DNA of 55,230 nt, taken from NCBI RefSeq assembly GCF_004323845.1, contig NZ_QPGR01000005.1, positions 1 to 55,230 of the forward strand, in the 5' to 3' direction. Below the pieces are notes generated by a model. It worked only from the letters and a program-made list of their open reading frames with translations, did no database searches and had not been told where the DNA came from. A program made the position numbers and the translations under genes. The stretch is from Campylobacter novaezeelandiae (GTDB taxonomy: Bacteria > Campylobacterota > Campylobacteria > Campylobacterales > Campylobacteraceae). Positions 1-8,245 of this stretch are shown here, in pieces (the stretch's first letter is position 1; each line of letters begins with the position of its first letter).

Positions 1-797
1 AGATAAATCATAGCGATGAGTTAAATATAGAAGATAACCAAGTCCAAGATCCAACCGATGATTTAGAATTAACCCAAGATGATGAAATAAATGACGATGC
101 TAAAAAAATTGAAGATGAATTACAAGACAATATACCTCAAATAGAAGAAAATCAACAAGAAGAATCATTAACCCAAGATGATGAGTATCCTATAGTAGAA
201 GAAGAAATTAAAGAAATAAATTTTGATGATATTCCTCAAGATGCTGAATTCTTAGGACAAAATAAAAATGAAAATAAACAAGCAGAAGATTTTCTACCTA
301 TAGTAGAAGAAGAGTTAAAAGAAAAGGAAAATTTAGACGATGATCTTGGTATTAATTCTGATTTGAGCACTCAAGATCAAATCAAAGAAGAGCTTGCAGC
401 GCTTGATGAATTAGATGATAATATAAAAGATTATGAAAGCACTAAAATATTAGATGATTTTAAACAAGAATCAATTTTAGGAGATGAAATTTTGACAGCT
501 GGTAATAATGAAGAACTTGTTGTTCCAAAGATGCAGTACAATGATTTTGATGAGTTAAAAGAAAGCGAAATTCAACAAGCTTTAGGAGAAAAAATTACAG
601 AAACTTCTGAAATTTCTAGCACATCAAATGATACAAATGAAAATGATAATAACAAAGAAAAAATAGTTAATGAATTAAGCCAAAGCATAGCTCAAACTAT
701 TTCTTCAAGTATTAAAGATGATACCTTAAAAGCAGCATTAAAAGGTATGAATATGAATATAAACATTAAGATTAGTTTTGAGGATATGAAAGATTGA
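1..797 (+). CDS. Highly acidic hypothetical protein (3' part, start outside window)
   Basis: The frame is open from base 3 to the TGA at 795-797, so only the C-terminal ~264 residues are visible and the start lies upstream. The protein is very rich in Asp, Glu, Asn and Gln and has no membrane segment. Two short motifs recur: LTQDDE (bases ~78 and ~171) and PIVEEE followed by I/L-K-E (bases ~189 and ~297), which suggests internal duplication. The last ~50 residues are less acidic and more helical and may be a small domain. It sits directly before gmk-tatA-argS, as a gene annotated 'highly acidic protein' does in C. jejuni. Function is unknown. A TTG at 363 could be mistaken for the start, but the composition continues unchanged upstream of it. 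Confidence 0.8.
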   Translation, partial: INHSDELNIEDNQVQDPTDDLELTQDDEINDDAKKIEDELQDNIPQIEENQQEESLTQDDEYPIVEEEIKEINFDDIPQDAEFLGQNKNENKQAEDFLPIVEEELKEKENLDDDLGINSDLSTQDQIKEELAALDELDDNIKDYESTKILDDFKQESILGDEILTAGNNEELVVPKMQYNDFDELKESEIQQALGEKITETSEISSTSNDTNENDNNKEKIVNELSQSIAQTISSSIKDDTLKAALKGMNMNINIKISFEDMKD

Positions 798-1411
798 AAG
801 GTTTTATTTTAGTTATTTCAGGTCCTAGTGGAGCAGGTAAATCTACTCTTTTAAAGAAACTTTTTAAAGAATTTAATGATGAGCTTTATTTTTCTATCTC
901 TTCTACAACGAGAAAACCAAGAGAAGGAGAAATTCACTCAAAGCATTATTATTTTATATCTAAAGACGAATTTGAACAAGGTATAAAAGAGGATTATTTT
1001 TTAGAGTGGGCTAAGGTTCATGAAAATTATTATGGGACTTCTTTAAAAAATACAATAGATGCTTTAGAAAATGGAAAAATTGTAATCTTTGATATCGATG
1101 TGCAGGGTTTTAGTATAGTGAAAAAGAAATTAGCTGATAAAATTGTTTCTGTTTTTATCACTACAAAAAATAAAGAAGAGTTAAAACAAAGACTTATTAA
1201 GCGAAATACTGATACAATAAATGCATTGCAAAAAAGATTAGAAAATGCAAGTGAAGAGATGAAATGGATTGAAAATTATGATTATTTAATTATTAATGAT
1301 GATTTAGAAGATAGCTATGAAAAGCTAAGAACTATTCTAAAAGCTCAAAAGATTAAAGTTCAAAATCAAAATTTAAATCAATTTCAAATTAATTGGAGTA
1401 AAGGAGATTAA
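794..1411 (+). CDS. gmk: Guanylate kinase
   Basis: Phosphorylates GMP to GDP with ATP in the cytoplasm, an essential purine nucleotide step. The P-loop is GPSGAGKST at residues ~10-18. The GMP-binding region STTRKPREGE follows at ~36-45, with HYYFIS and FLEWAKVHENYYGT further on, all typical of Gmk. Length is 205 aa, normal for the family. The start is a TTG at 794 that overlaps the TGA of the acidic-protein gene by 3 bases, which suggests translational coupling. tatA follows after 2 bases. Confidence 0.95.
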   Translation: MKGFILVISGPSGAGKSTLLKKLFKEFNDELYFSISSTTRKPREGEIHSKHYYFISKDEFEQGIKEDYFLEWAKVHENYYGTSLKNTIDALENGKIVIFDIDVQGFSIVKKKLADKIVSVFITTKNKEELKQRLIKRNTDTINALQKRLENASEEMKWIENYDYLIINDDLEDSYEKLRTILKAQKIKVQNQNLNQFQINWSKGD

Positions 1412-1413
1412 TT

Positions 1414-1647
1414 ATGCATATGCCAAGTGGAACCCAATGGTTGATTATTTTACTAATTGTTGTATTGCTTTTTGGAGCAAAAAAAATTCCAGAACTTGCA
1501 AAAGGTTTAGGAAAAGGTATTAAAACTTTTAAAGATGAGATGAATTCAGATGATACGGTAGTAAAAAACACCCAAAAGATTGAAGAAAAAACAAATGATG
1601 ATTTGCAGTCGCAAACACAAGATAAAGATGAATTGAAAAAAGCTTAA
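1414..1647 (+). CDS. tatA: Sec-independent translocase subunit TatA/E
   Basis: Pore-forming subunit of the twin-arginine system, which exports folded proteins across the inner membrane. It has the standard layout in 77 aa: a short N-terminal membrane helix (residues ~9-21), the LFGAKKIPELAKGLGKGIK hinge and amphipathic helix, then a charged, disordered tail rich in Lys, Asp and Gln. It lies 2 bases after gmk with a GGAG ribosome site and 8 bases before argS. TatB and TatC are not in the window. Confidence 0.95.
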   Translation: MHMPSGTQWLIILLIVVLLFGAKKIPELAKGLGKGIKTFKDEMNSDDTVVKNTQKIEEKTNDDLQSQTQDKDELKKA

Positions 1648-1655
1648 GGTTTATT

Positions 1656-3245
1656 TTGAAAAATATTATTTTTAAAGAAATTTCTAAAATTTTAGAGCAA
1701 GATTTTATACTCGAAAATCCAAAAGATAAAAATTTAGCTCATTTTGCTACCCCTTTGGCTTTTTCTTTGGCCAAAACGCTTAAGAAAAATCCTATGCTTA
1801 TTGCTACAGAATTAGCACTTAAATTTGAAAATCATCATTGTTTTGAAAAAGTTGAAGCACTTAATGGATATTTGAATTTTAAGATTTCTAAAGAATTTTT
1901 AAATGTTTTAGCAACCAAAGCTTTAAAAGAACCTCAAAATTTTACCAAAGGAGAGGTTAAAGATCAAAGCTTTTTACTTGAATTTGTAAGTGCAAATCCA
2001 ACAGGACCTTTGCATATAGGTCATGCTAGAGGAGCTATTTTTGGTGATACTTTAGCAAGGATAGCCAGGCATTTAGGCTATAAAATGGATACAGAATATT
2101 ATGTCAATGATGCGGGAAATCAAATTTATCTTTTAGGACTTTCAGTTCTTTTAAGCGTAAAAGAACAATGTCTTAAAGAAAAAGTTATATATCCTAATGA
2201 GTATTATAAGGGTGAGTATATAGCTGAATTAGCCAAAGAAGCTTTTGCGCATTTTGAAAAAGATTTTTTTAAAGAAGAAAATATCCCTGCATTAGCCTCT
2301 TGGGCTAAAGATAAGATGTTACACTTAATCAAAGAAGATCTTCAAAAAGCTAAAGTAAACATAGATGCGTATTCTAATGAAAGTTCTTATTATGATGCTT
2401 TAGACGAAACACTTCAAGTCTTAAAAAAGCATGGGGGAATCTATGAAAAAGAAGGTAAAATTTGGCTTGCATCAACCTTAAAAGGCGATGAAAAAGATCG
2501 CGTTATCATAAAAGAAGATGGCAAGGGTGCTTATCTTGCTGCAGATATTGTTTATCATAAAGATAAAATGAGTCGTTCTTATGATAAATGTATCAATATA
2601 TGGGGAGCAGATCATCACGGCTATATCTTAAGAATGAAAGCAGCAATGGAGTTTTTAGGTTTTGATTCTAATAAATTAGAAATTATACTTACTCAAATGG
2701 TATCTTTACTTAAAGACAAAGAACCTTATAAAATGAGCAAAAGAGCTGGAAATTTTATTTTAATGAGTGAAGTTTTAGACGAGATAGGTGCTGATGCTTT
2801 AAGATTTATATTTCTTAGTAAAAAATGTGATACGCATTTAGAATTTGATATTAATGATCTTAAAAAAGAAGATAGTTCAAATCCTATTTTTTATATTAAT
2901 TACGCTCATGCAAGAATTCATCAAGTTTTTATCAAAGCTAAAAAAACTCCACAAGATGTTTTAAATGCTGATTTTTCGTCTTTAAATCAAGAGGGTATTA
3001 ATTTAGTTTTTGAAAGTTTAAATTTAGAATCTATCTTAAATGATGCTTTTGAATCAAGATCTTTACAAAAACTTCCTGATTATTTGAAAAATTTAGCATC
3101 GAATTTTCATAAATTTTATAATGAAAATCGCGTTGTCGGTGCAGAAAATGAAGATACTTTATTAAAACTTTTTTCTTTGGTTGCCTTGAGTATAAAAACA
3201 GGTCTTTCCTTAATGGGAATTGAAGCTAAAAATAAAATGGAATAA
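1656..3245 (+). CDS. argS: Arginyl-tRNA synthetase
   Basis: Class I synthetase that charges tRNA-Arg. The order is an N-terminal additional domain (~1-100), the HIGH-type motif in SANPTGPLHIGHARGAIFGD (~113-132), the Rossmann catalytic core, a KMSKS-equivalent YKMSKRAGNF (~352-361) and the C-terminal DALR anticodon-binding helical domain beginning at GADALRFIFL. The length of 529 aa is typical. The start is TTG at 1656, eight bases after the tatA stop. A perfect hairpin at 3243-3266 follows at once, so this ends the gmk-tatA-argS operon. Confidence 0.96.
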   Translation: MKNIIFKEISKILEQDFILENPKDKNLAHFATPLAFSLAKTLKKNPMLIATELALKFENHHCFEKVEALNGYLNFKISKEFLNVLATKALKEPQNFTKGEVKDQSFLLEFVSANPTGPLHIGHARGAIFGDTLARIARHLGYKMDTEYYVNDAGNQIYLLGLSVLLSVKEQCLKEKVIYPNEYYKGEYIAELAKEAFAHFEKDFFKEENIPALASWAKDKMLHLIKEDLQKAKVNIDAYSNESSYYDALDETLQVLKKHGGIYEKEGKIWLASTLKGDEKDRVIIKEDGKGAYLAADIVYHKDKMSRSYDKCINIWGADHHGYILRMKAAMEFLGFDSNKLEIILTQMVSLLKDKEPYKMSKRAGNFILMSEVLDEIGADALRFIFLSKKCDTHLEFDINDLKKEDSSNPIFYINYAHARIHQVFIKAKKTPQDVLNADFSSLNQEGINLVFESLNLESILNDAFESRSLQKLPDYLKNLASNFHKFYNENRVVGAENEDTLLKLFSLVALSIKTGLSLMGIEAKNKME

Positions 3246-3266
3246 TCTGCAAAAAATTGCAGATTA
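3243..3266. terminator. Bidirectional terminator hairpin between argS and zinc-ribbon gene
   Basis: A perfect 10-bp stem (TAATCTGCAA with TTGCAGATTA) closes on an AAAA loop. It overlaps the argS stop codon and lies 5 bases from the end of the convergent gene at 3272, so it can serve both strands. The T-tract downstream on the plus strand is weak. Confidence 0.75.
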
Positions 3267-3271
3267 GTTCT

Positions 3272-3514
3272 TTAAAAGTCGAAAATTTCTCCAAGCCAAC
3301 TTTCTCTTTTTTTCTTTTTATAGTAGTTATTGTGATGATCGTATTGAGAGTGAGAGTTATAGGATTGATTATAAGAAGTTGCATTATTTCTTTCTATTAT
3401 TTTATCGAGCTCTCCTCGATCAAGCCATACCCCACGGCATTTTGGACAATAATCAATTTCAACCCCATTTCTATCACTCATCATTAAATCAATATTGCAA
3501 ACTGGACATAGCAT
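3272..3514 (-). CDS. Small zinc-ribbon (zf-TFIIB-type) protein
   Basis: An 80-aa cytoplasmic protein with two CxxC knuckles: MLCPVC at the N terminus and YCPKCRGVWLDRGELDKI at ~21-38, the signature of the zf-TFIIB / YwlA-like zinc-ribbon family. A basic, Tyr/His/Asn-rich linker follows, ending in WLGEIFDF. The family's function is unknown; a nucleic-acid or chaperone-like zinc role is only a guess. A TATAAT reads on the minus strand at 3540-3545, about 25 bases before the start, with an AAGGAG ribosome site just upstream. It is monocistronic and convergent with argS. Confidence 0.85.
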   Translation of the reverse strand: MLCPVCNIDLMMSDRNGVEIDYCPKCRGVWLDRGELDKIIERNNATSYNQSYNSHSQYDHHNNYYKKKKRESWLGEIFDF

Positions 3515-3641
3515 TAATACTCCTTTAAAAAATTAAAGAATTATAATCATAAAATTTAAATCATTCGTTTCAAAATTGATAAAATAATATTTTTAAGATA
3601 TAACAAAGAAAACCAATATTTAATTAAAGGTTTTAAGATAA

Positions 3642-4264
3642 GTGCTTCCAAGATGGGATAAAAAATATTGTATTGGTCATGAAATAATTGATTCTTGGCA
3701 TAAAAAACTTTTTGAACTTGCACAAAATGTTAAATCTGCATTTTATCGTTATGTTAAAAAGATGAGCTTAAACAATTGCTTATTGAACTTTTTTATTATA
3801 TTAAAGAGCATTGTGAAGATGAAGAACAATATATGAGAGAAATTAACTATCCTCATTATGAACAACATTGCAAAATTCATCAGCAAACTATAAGCAATAT
3901 GATCAGTATGATTAAAGATATTAAGTCTACAAATGATCTTAAAGAAAAATTTTATAAAACTATTAAACATAAATTTATAGAACATGTAATTTGTGAAGAT
4001 ATGGAAATTGCAAAATGGAAAAGTAAATTAGATTTTATAGAAAATAGAATATTAGATGATGATTTAACTTTTGAAGAGTGTATTATAAATGAAAATGTTA
4101 AAAATTTAAGCTTTGAAGAATGCCAAGTATATTGCACTTGTAAGTGTGAAAATTTTATTCATCAAGTCCCTTTAAGTATTTATCATAAAATTCAATCAGG
4201 CACAACGCAATTTAAATGCAAAAAATGTAAAGCGATATTGAAATTTCATCATCAAGATGAGTGA
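3642..4264 (+). pseudogene. Bacteriohemerythrin-type iron-binding protein, interrupted by a frameshift
   Basis: Two overlapping frames make one hemerythrin. The first, from GTG 3642, gives LPRWDKKYCIGHEIIDSWHKKLFELA, with the first iron-ligand His in DSWHKKLF. After an A5 run at 3756-3760 homology moves to the next frame: KDELKQLLIELFYYIKEHC..., with ligands in HCEDEEQYM, HYEQHCKIH and the H...D pair of IEHVICEDME. One extra A (A6) would restore a ~207-aa protein. The C-terminal ~60 residues add a Cys-rich segment (CQVYCTCKCENF then FKCKKCKAIL), a likely metal knot not found in minimal hemerythrins. In Campylobacter such proteins are linked to oxygen binding and protection of Fe-S enzymes. 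The break could be a true mutation, slippage-based switching or a read error. The gene ends one base before the convergent ThrE-type gene. Confidence 0.75.
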
Positions 4265-4774
4265 TTATCTTCTTTTGTGTAGTTTTGCGTGTCTTGTCAT
4301 CATAAAGCTTTGCTCAAAAAAGATTAGCAAAGTCACACTTACTCCTATGGCTAGAGCCAAAGTAACAGACAAAGCTGTAAAAGCATAGTCAAAAAAGCTT
4401 ATTAAATAAGTTGTTTTTAGTTCCATACTTTCACTTCTAATAAAAGAAATCAAATTTAATATCGCCTTATAAGCATAAATTCCAGGTATCATAGGTATAA
4501 GAGCTGGAAAAACTATAATTTCAGCAGGGGTTTTAAATATTTTAGCCAAAGCTATACTTAAACAACCTATAAAAAACGAAGCCAAAAAAGTTGCTATAGC
4601 TAAAGTTTGAAAGTGTAAATATTCAATTAAAACAAAACGAAATCCGTGTGCTATCGCAGCAAGTAATGCAGAAAGTATCAAAGTTTTAAAAGGAGGATTA
4701 CAAGCATATGCAAAACCAAATCCAGCTATAGCAGCAAAAAACATATCGCCAATTATCGAACTAAAGCTAATCAT
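4265..4774 (-). CDS. ThrE-type amino-acid exporter, small membrane subunit (DUF3815)
   Basis: A 169-aa inner-membrane protein with about five hydrophobic helices. PALIPMIPGIYAYKAIL (~93-109) matches the signature of the C-terminal half of the ThrE threonine/serine exporter. In many bacteria ThrE is split into a small and a large protein, as here. It overlaps the large subunit gene by 4 bases (4771-4774), which implies coupled translation and a two-protein transporter. The substrate cannot be read from sequence; threonine, serine or a related metabolite is the family expectation. The last base abuts the end of the convergent hemerythrin gene. Confidence 0.85.
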   Translation of the reverse strand: MISFSSIIGDMFFAAIAGFGFAYACNPPFKTLILSALLAAIAHGFRFVLIEYLHFQTLAIATFLASFFIGCLSIALAKIFKTPAEIIVFPALIPMIPGIYAYKAILNLISFIRSESMELKTTYLISFFDYAFTALSVTLALAIGVSVTLLIFFEQSFMMTRHAKLHKRR

Positions 4775-5547
4775 TGCAAAATCCCAAGATTAGAAATACT
4801 TAAGGTCATATAAATTCCTATACTAATACAACAAACTAAAATGATGACGCTTATAATACGACTAAGTCCCATTAAAATGTGATCTTTGAGTATATCGATG
4901 ATAGAGTTGATAAAAAATACCCCAGGAGTAAGATATAAAATACTAGATCCTAAAGCAACATTTGCTTCTTTGACAAAATTTAAATCTATACCTAAAAATA
5001 CAATCCAAGAAGTGATAAAAGAGCAAAAGATATACTGAATTTTTATATTTATTTTTAATCGTGTAAAAATATATCTGAAAAAAAGCCCCACTAAAGTTCC
5101 AAAAAGCACAAACAAACATCCACCAAAATCTCCACCAAAAAGCCTACAAAAAGCAGAATTAGCAACGGATATAAACAAAATTCTACTAAGAGAAGAATGT
5201 TTTTTTTGAGAGATTAATTCTTTAAAAGTTTCTTGTGCATATTCTAAAGAATATCTTTTATCATAAATAGCCCAGCTAAGTGCACTAAGATCAGAGATAA
5301 GTTTGAAATTTATATTTTCACTTTTAGTTGGAACTACGTAAGTTCTTTGTGAAGATTTATCACTTCTATCAACGATATTGAGTGTAAAATGGTGAAAAAA
5401 GAAATTTATGTGTATTTCATATCCATAAACTCGTGTTATTCTATCAACACATTTTGCAATTCTTGATGTGTAAGTTCCAGAGCTTAACATTATACTAACA
5501 TATTCGATTAAAAAATTTGTCAAAGTTTGGATATTTGGTTTTTGCAT
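4771..5547 (-). CDS. ThrE-type amino-acid exporter, large subunit (DUF1212)
   Basis: A 258-aa protein. The N-terminal soluble part (~1-115) has the family segment SSGTYTSRIAKCVDRITRVYG, a region resembling a regulatory or hydrolase-like domain. Five membrane helices follow, with FGGDFGGCLFVLFGTLVG (~138-155) and LTPGVFFINSIIDIL (~205-219), whose PGV-N-I-D pattern is typical of ThrE. It is first in a two-gene operon with the DUF3815 gene. The physiological substrate is not known from sequence. Confidence 0.86.
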   Translation of the reverse strand: MQKPNIQTLTNFLIEYVSIMLSSGTYTSRIAKCVDRITRVYGYEIHINFFFHHFTLNIVDRSDKSSQRTYVVPTKSENINFKLISDLSALSWAIYDKRYSLEYAQETFKELISQKKHSSLSRILFISVANSAFCRLFGGDFGGCLFVLFGTLVGLFFRYIFTRLKINIKIQYIFCSFITSWIVFLGIDLNFVKEANVALGSSILYLTPGVFFINSIIDILKDHILMGLSRIISVIILVCCISIGIYMTLSISNLGILQ

Positions 5548-5720
5548 CTTTTGTTTTGCTTTTTTTAAAATTTTTAAAAAATTATAACAAATTTTTAAAA
5601 TAAAGATTAATAAAAATAAATTTTTTAATCTTTTTTGTAAATTAACAAACTCAACAAATTTACATTTTTAGCCTTATCATAAAAAAATTAACAAATAATT
5701 TTTTTTTAAATTTTTTTTCC

Positions 5721-5726
5721 TATAAT
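5721..5726 (+). promoter_or_regulatory. Promoter -10 box of omp50
   Basis: TATAAT lies about 44 bases before the omp50 start, behind a long T/A-rich stretch (~5690-5720) with phased T-tracts. This is the usual housekeeping promoter form in Campylobacter, which lacks a clear -35. An AAGGAG ribosome site follows at ~5759-5764. Confidence 0.7.
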
Positions 5727-5769
5727 TGCACTTAACATTCAAAAATGTAACAATTTTCAAGGAGATTAA

Positions 5770-7185
5770 ATGAAAACGAAGTTTTCGGTTATTTTAAGCG
5801 CTTGTCTTCTTTCGTCTTCTTTTCTTTATGCAAAAGCTGATGATGAGATCACAAGACTTCAAAAACAACTTGCACAAATTCAAAAGGAAATTGAGCAGTT
5901 AAAAAAAGAAAAAGAGGCTCAAGCTAAGCAAAACGAAGAAGTAAGAGCTGAGCTTGATGATCTAAGCGATAGAGCTGATGCAAATGAGTTCCAAGCAGCC
6001 TTGAGTAAGGTTAAATTTGGTCTTGAATTCTCAACTGCTGTATCAAATACAAATTTTAAACTTCCTGCACAAAGTTACAGTGCAAACAATAAATGGATGA
6101 TGGAGCTTCATTTAAATATGAACGCTGATATCAATGACAAAACCAAATTCTATGGTCGTTTATCTATGGCTAAAAACTGGTCTCAAATGGGTTGGGGAAC
6201 AACTCCACTTGATCTGGATGCAGGAAGAAACACTAGAACAAGCGGTCCTGTTCTTTATGTAGATAGAGCTTATTTAGATTACTATATCACTCCGAATTTA
6301 ATCGCCACTATAGGACGTCAACCAGGAACAGATGGTCCAGGAAGCAACCTAAGAAACAATGCCTTAAGACAATCAACCTATCCAGCTTTAGCCATCAATG
6401 CTTTAGGTGATGCTGCGGTTTTAACTTATAAGCCAGAAAGTTTACAAGATTATAAAGTAGCTATGCGTGCTGCTTATGGTAAAACTTATCAATGGGATGA
6501 AGAAGGTAAAGTAAGAGACTGGATGAGTGATCAAAAAGATGCTGATGCTAATCTTTACTATGCTGCAGTAGAAGGGCAACTTCCTATAGAAGGTATGGGG
6601 GATAACTTATTACTTCTTAATGTAGCTTATATTAGCGACTTTTCACTTCCTATTGACGCTGGTAATCTTAATGCTGCAATTGGTGGTGCCGGTGTTAAAA
6701 ATCTTGGTGATGCCACTATAGCAAATATCCATTTTGAAAACTACAAAGCTTTTGGAACAAATTTTAACTGGTTTACTTCTTTAGGATACTACAATGGAAG
6801 CAATGCTAATACATCTTGGTTACCTAATGTGCCTCAATTAGCAAATGGTTTAAAATTTAATGAAGAAGATGGTTATGCTGTGCATGTAGGCGGACGCTAT
6901 GATTTCACTCAAGCTTTAAAAGTGGGTTATGAGTTTTTCTGGGGAAGCAGATACTGGTATACTATGAGCCGTCCAAGTATCAATGATCCATTAAATATCA
7001 GAATGACAAGAGGAACAGCTCATGATGTTTATGTGATTTATCAACTTGATAGATATCAATTCTTAAGACTTAGCTATACAAATATCCAAAACAAATGGGG
7101 AAATCGTGGAATTCCATTAATGGGAGCTAAAAAAGAAAAATCAAGAGCTGATAATATAATGCTTATGTATAATGTAAAATTCTAA
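5770..7185 (+). CDS. omp50: 50-kDa outer-membrane porin Omp50
   Basis: A 471-aa protein with a signal peptide (~1-23, ending YAKA before DDEITRL). A coiled coil of Glu/Lys/Gln repeats (~25-72) is expected to form a periplasmic trimer stalk, and a beta-barrel region rich in aromatic-ending strands follows, finishing MLMYNVKF with the C-terminal Phe required by the Bam machinery. It lacks the 424-aa MOMP length and resembles Omp50 (Cj1170c-type), described both as a porin and as a protein with tyrosine-kinase activity. As I recall, the gene is present in C. jejuni and C. lari but not C. coli, which would argue against C. coli here. It is followed after 10 bases by a small periplasmic protein gene. 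Confidence 0.85.
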   Translation: MKTKFSVILSACLLSSSFLYAKADDEITRLQKQLAQIQKEIEQLKKEKEAQAKQNEEVRAELDDLSDRADANEFQAALSKVKFGLEFSTAVSNTNFKLPAQSYSANNKWMMELHLNMNADINDKTKFYGRLSMAKNWSQMGWGTTPLDLDAGRNTRTSGPVLYVDRAYLDYYITPNLIATIGRQPGTDGPGSNLRNNALRQSTYPALAINALGDAAVLTYKPESLQDYKVAMRAAYGKTYQWDEEGKVRDWMSDQKDADANLYYAAVEGQLPIEGMGDNLLLLNVAYISDFSLPIDAGNLNAAIGGAGVKNLGDATIANIHFENYKAFGTNFNWFTSLGYYNGSNANTSWLPNVPQLANGLKFNEEDGYAVHVGGRYDFTQALKVGYEFFWGSRYWYTMSRPSINDPLNIRMTRGTAHDVYVIYQLDRYQFLRLSYTNIQNKWGNRGIPLMGAKKEKSRADNIMLMYNVKF

Positions 7186-7195
7186 GGAGTTAAAG

Positions 7196-7432
7196 ATGAA
7201 AAAAGTAATTTTTGCCTTATTTCTAACTCTTCCAATCTTTGCTTTTGCTAATGATTGTGATACTTTGATGAAAAAATATGAAGCTCCAGAGCCTGAGTCA
7301 AAAACTATGAAACAAGTTGAAAGATGGGTTAGTAAAAAAGTAAAAGACCCAAAAGATGCAGCCATCCTTTCAGAGTGTATGATAGCACGTGCTGCTGATA
7401 ATCCAAATCAAGTTTCAGTTGCAGGTAAATAA
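7196..7432 (+). CDS. Small periplasmic protein downstream of Omp50
   Basis: A 78-aa protein with a clear signal peptide (MKKVIFALFLTLPIFAFA, cleavage before NDCD). The ~59-residue mature part has two Cys (DCDTL and SECMI) that could form a disulfide. Order matches the C. jejuni omp50 locus (Cj1170c-Cj1169c-Cj1168c). It has a GGAG ribosome site and a 10-base gap from omp50, so it is cotranscribed. A strong terminator follows. Function is unknown; a role with the porin is a guess from position. Confidence 0.85.
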   Translation: MKKVIFALFLTLPIFAFANDCDTLMKKYEAPEPESKTMKQVERWVSKKVKDPKDAAILSECMIARAADNPNQVSVAGK

Positions 7433-7435
7433 CAA

Positions 7436-7458
7436 AAAAGCGCTTTTATAGCGCTTTT
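7436..7458 (+). terminator. Rho-independent terminator of the omp50 operon
   Basis: AAAAGCGCT pairs with AGCGCTTTT around a 5-base loop (TTTAT). The T-run at the 3' side of the stem serves as the U-tract. Confidence 0.85.
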
Positions 7459-7506
7459 ATCATTTAATCTTTTAAGCTACAATTTCTAAAATTTTTTAAG
7501 GTCAAT

Positions 7507-8100
7507 ATGCAAGAAATCATTCAATTTATAGTTGATACTGCTAGTTCTTGGGGATACTTAGGTATTATCATCTTAATGACTTTAGAGAGTTCTTTTATAC
7601 CTTTTCCGAGTGAAGTTGTGATGATACCTGCTGGATATTTGGCACATAAGGGAGAGCTTAATCTTTTTTTGTGTATTTTAAGTGGGGTATTTGGTTCTGT
7701 TTTAGGGGCTTTGATAAATTATTATATTTGTTTTTTTTGGGGTAAGAAATTTGTTTTGAAATTTGGAAAGTATTTTGGTATCAATGAAAAAAAATTTTCC
7801 AAATTTGAAGAATTTTTCTTAAAATACGGAGAAATTTCAACTTTTATTTGCAGACTTTTACCTGGCATTCGTCAATACGTCTCAATGCCAGCTGGACTTT
7901 CTAAAATGAAACTTTTAAATTTCGTCTTTTTTACGGCTTTAGGCAGTGCTATTTGGGTTAGCATACTTGCATTATTAGGATATTTTATAGGAGAAAATGA
8001 AGAACTTATCAAAACCTATTTAAGTCAAATTTTAGTTTTTATTATAATATTTTGCTTTATCTTTGTTTTTATTTATGTAAAAATAAAGATTAAAATTTAA
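7507..8100 (+). CDS. DedA-family (SNARE-associated/VTT) inner-membrane protein
   Basis: A 197-aa protein with the DedA hallmarks: ESSFIPFPSEVVMIPAGYLA (~27-46), the GSVLGALINYYICFFWGKKF segment, and FICRLLPGIRQYVSMPAGLS (~117-136) carrying the conserved Arg and the G-x-R/P-G core, followed by membrane helices. The family contains flippases for undecaprenyl phosphate or phosphatidylethanolamine and supports membrane-potential balance. It lies 75 bases after a strong terminator, so it probably has its own promoter. Which lipid it moves cannot be read here. Confidence 0.88.
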   Translation: MQEIIQFIVDTASSWGYLGIIILMTLESSFIPFPSEVVMIPAGYLAHKGELNLFLCILSGVFGSVLGALINYYICFFWGKKFVLKFGKYFGINEKKFSKFEEFFLKYGEISTFICRLLPGIRQYVSMPAGLSKMKLLNFVFFTALGSAIWVSILALLGYFIGENEELIKTYLSQILVFIIIFCFIFVFIYVKIKIKI

Positions 8101-8245
8101 TCTATATTTTTATAGTTTATAAATAATTGCTATGAGATTTTAATTTAATATTTGTATTAAATATTTTAATTTCAAATTTTTGATAAAAAATTATTGTTAA
8201 AAATTTTAAAGATTAAATTAATTATCAAATAAATACATAAATTTA

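Noticed and set aside
3257..3487. Plus-strand frame opposite the zinc-ribbon gene
   Set aside because: The minus-strand frame has two clear CxxC knuckles, a ribosome site and a TATAAT; the plus-strand frame starts inside the argS terminator.
5770..7185. Major outer-membrane protein PorA
   Set aside because: It is longer than MOMP, has an N-terminal coiled coil and the two genes that follow omp50 in C. jejuni.
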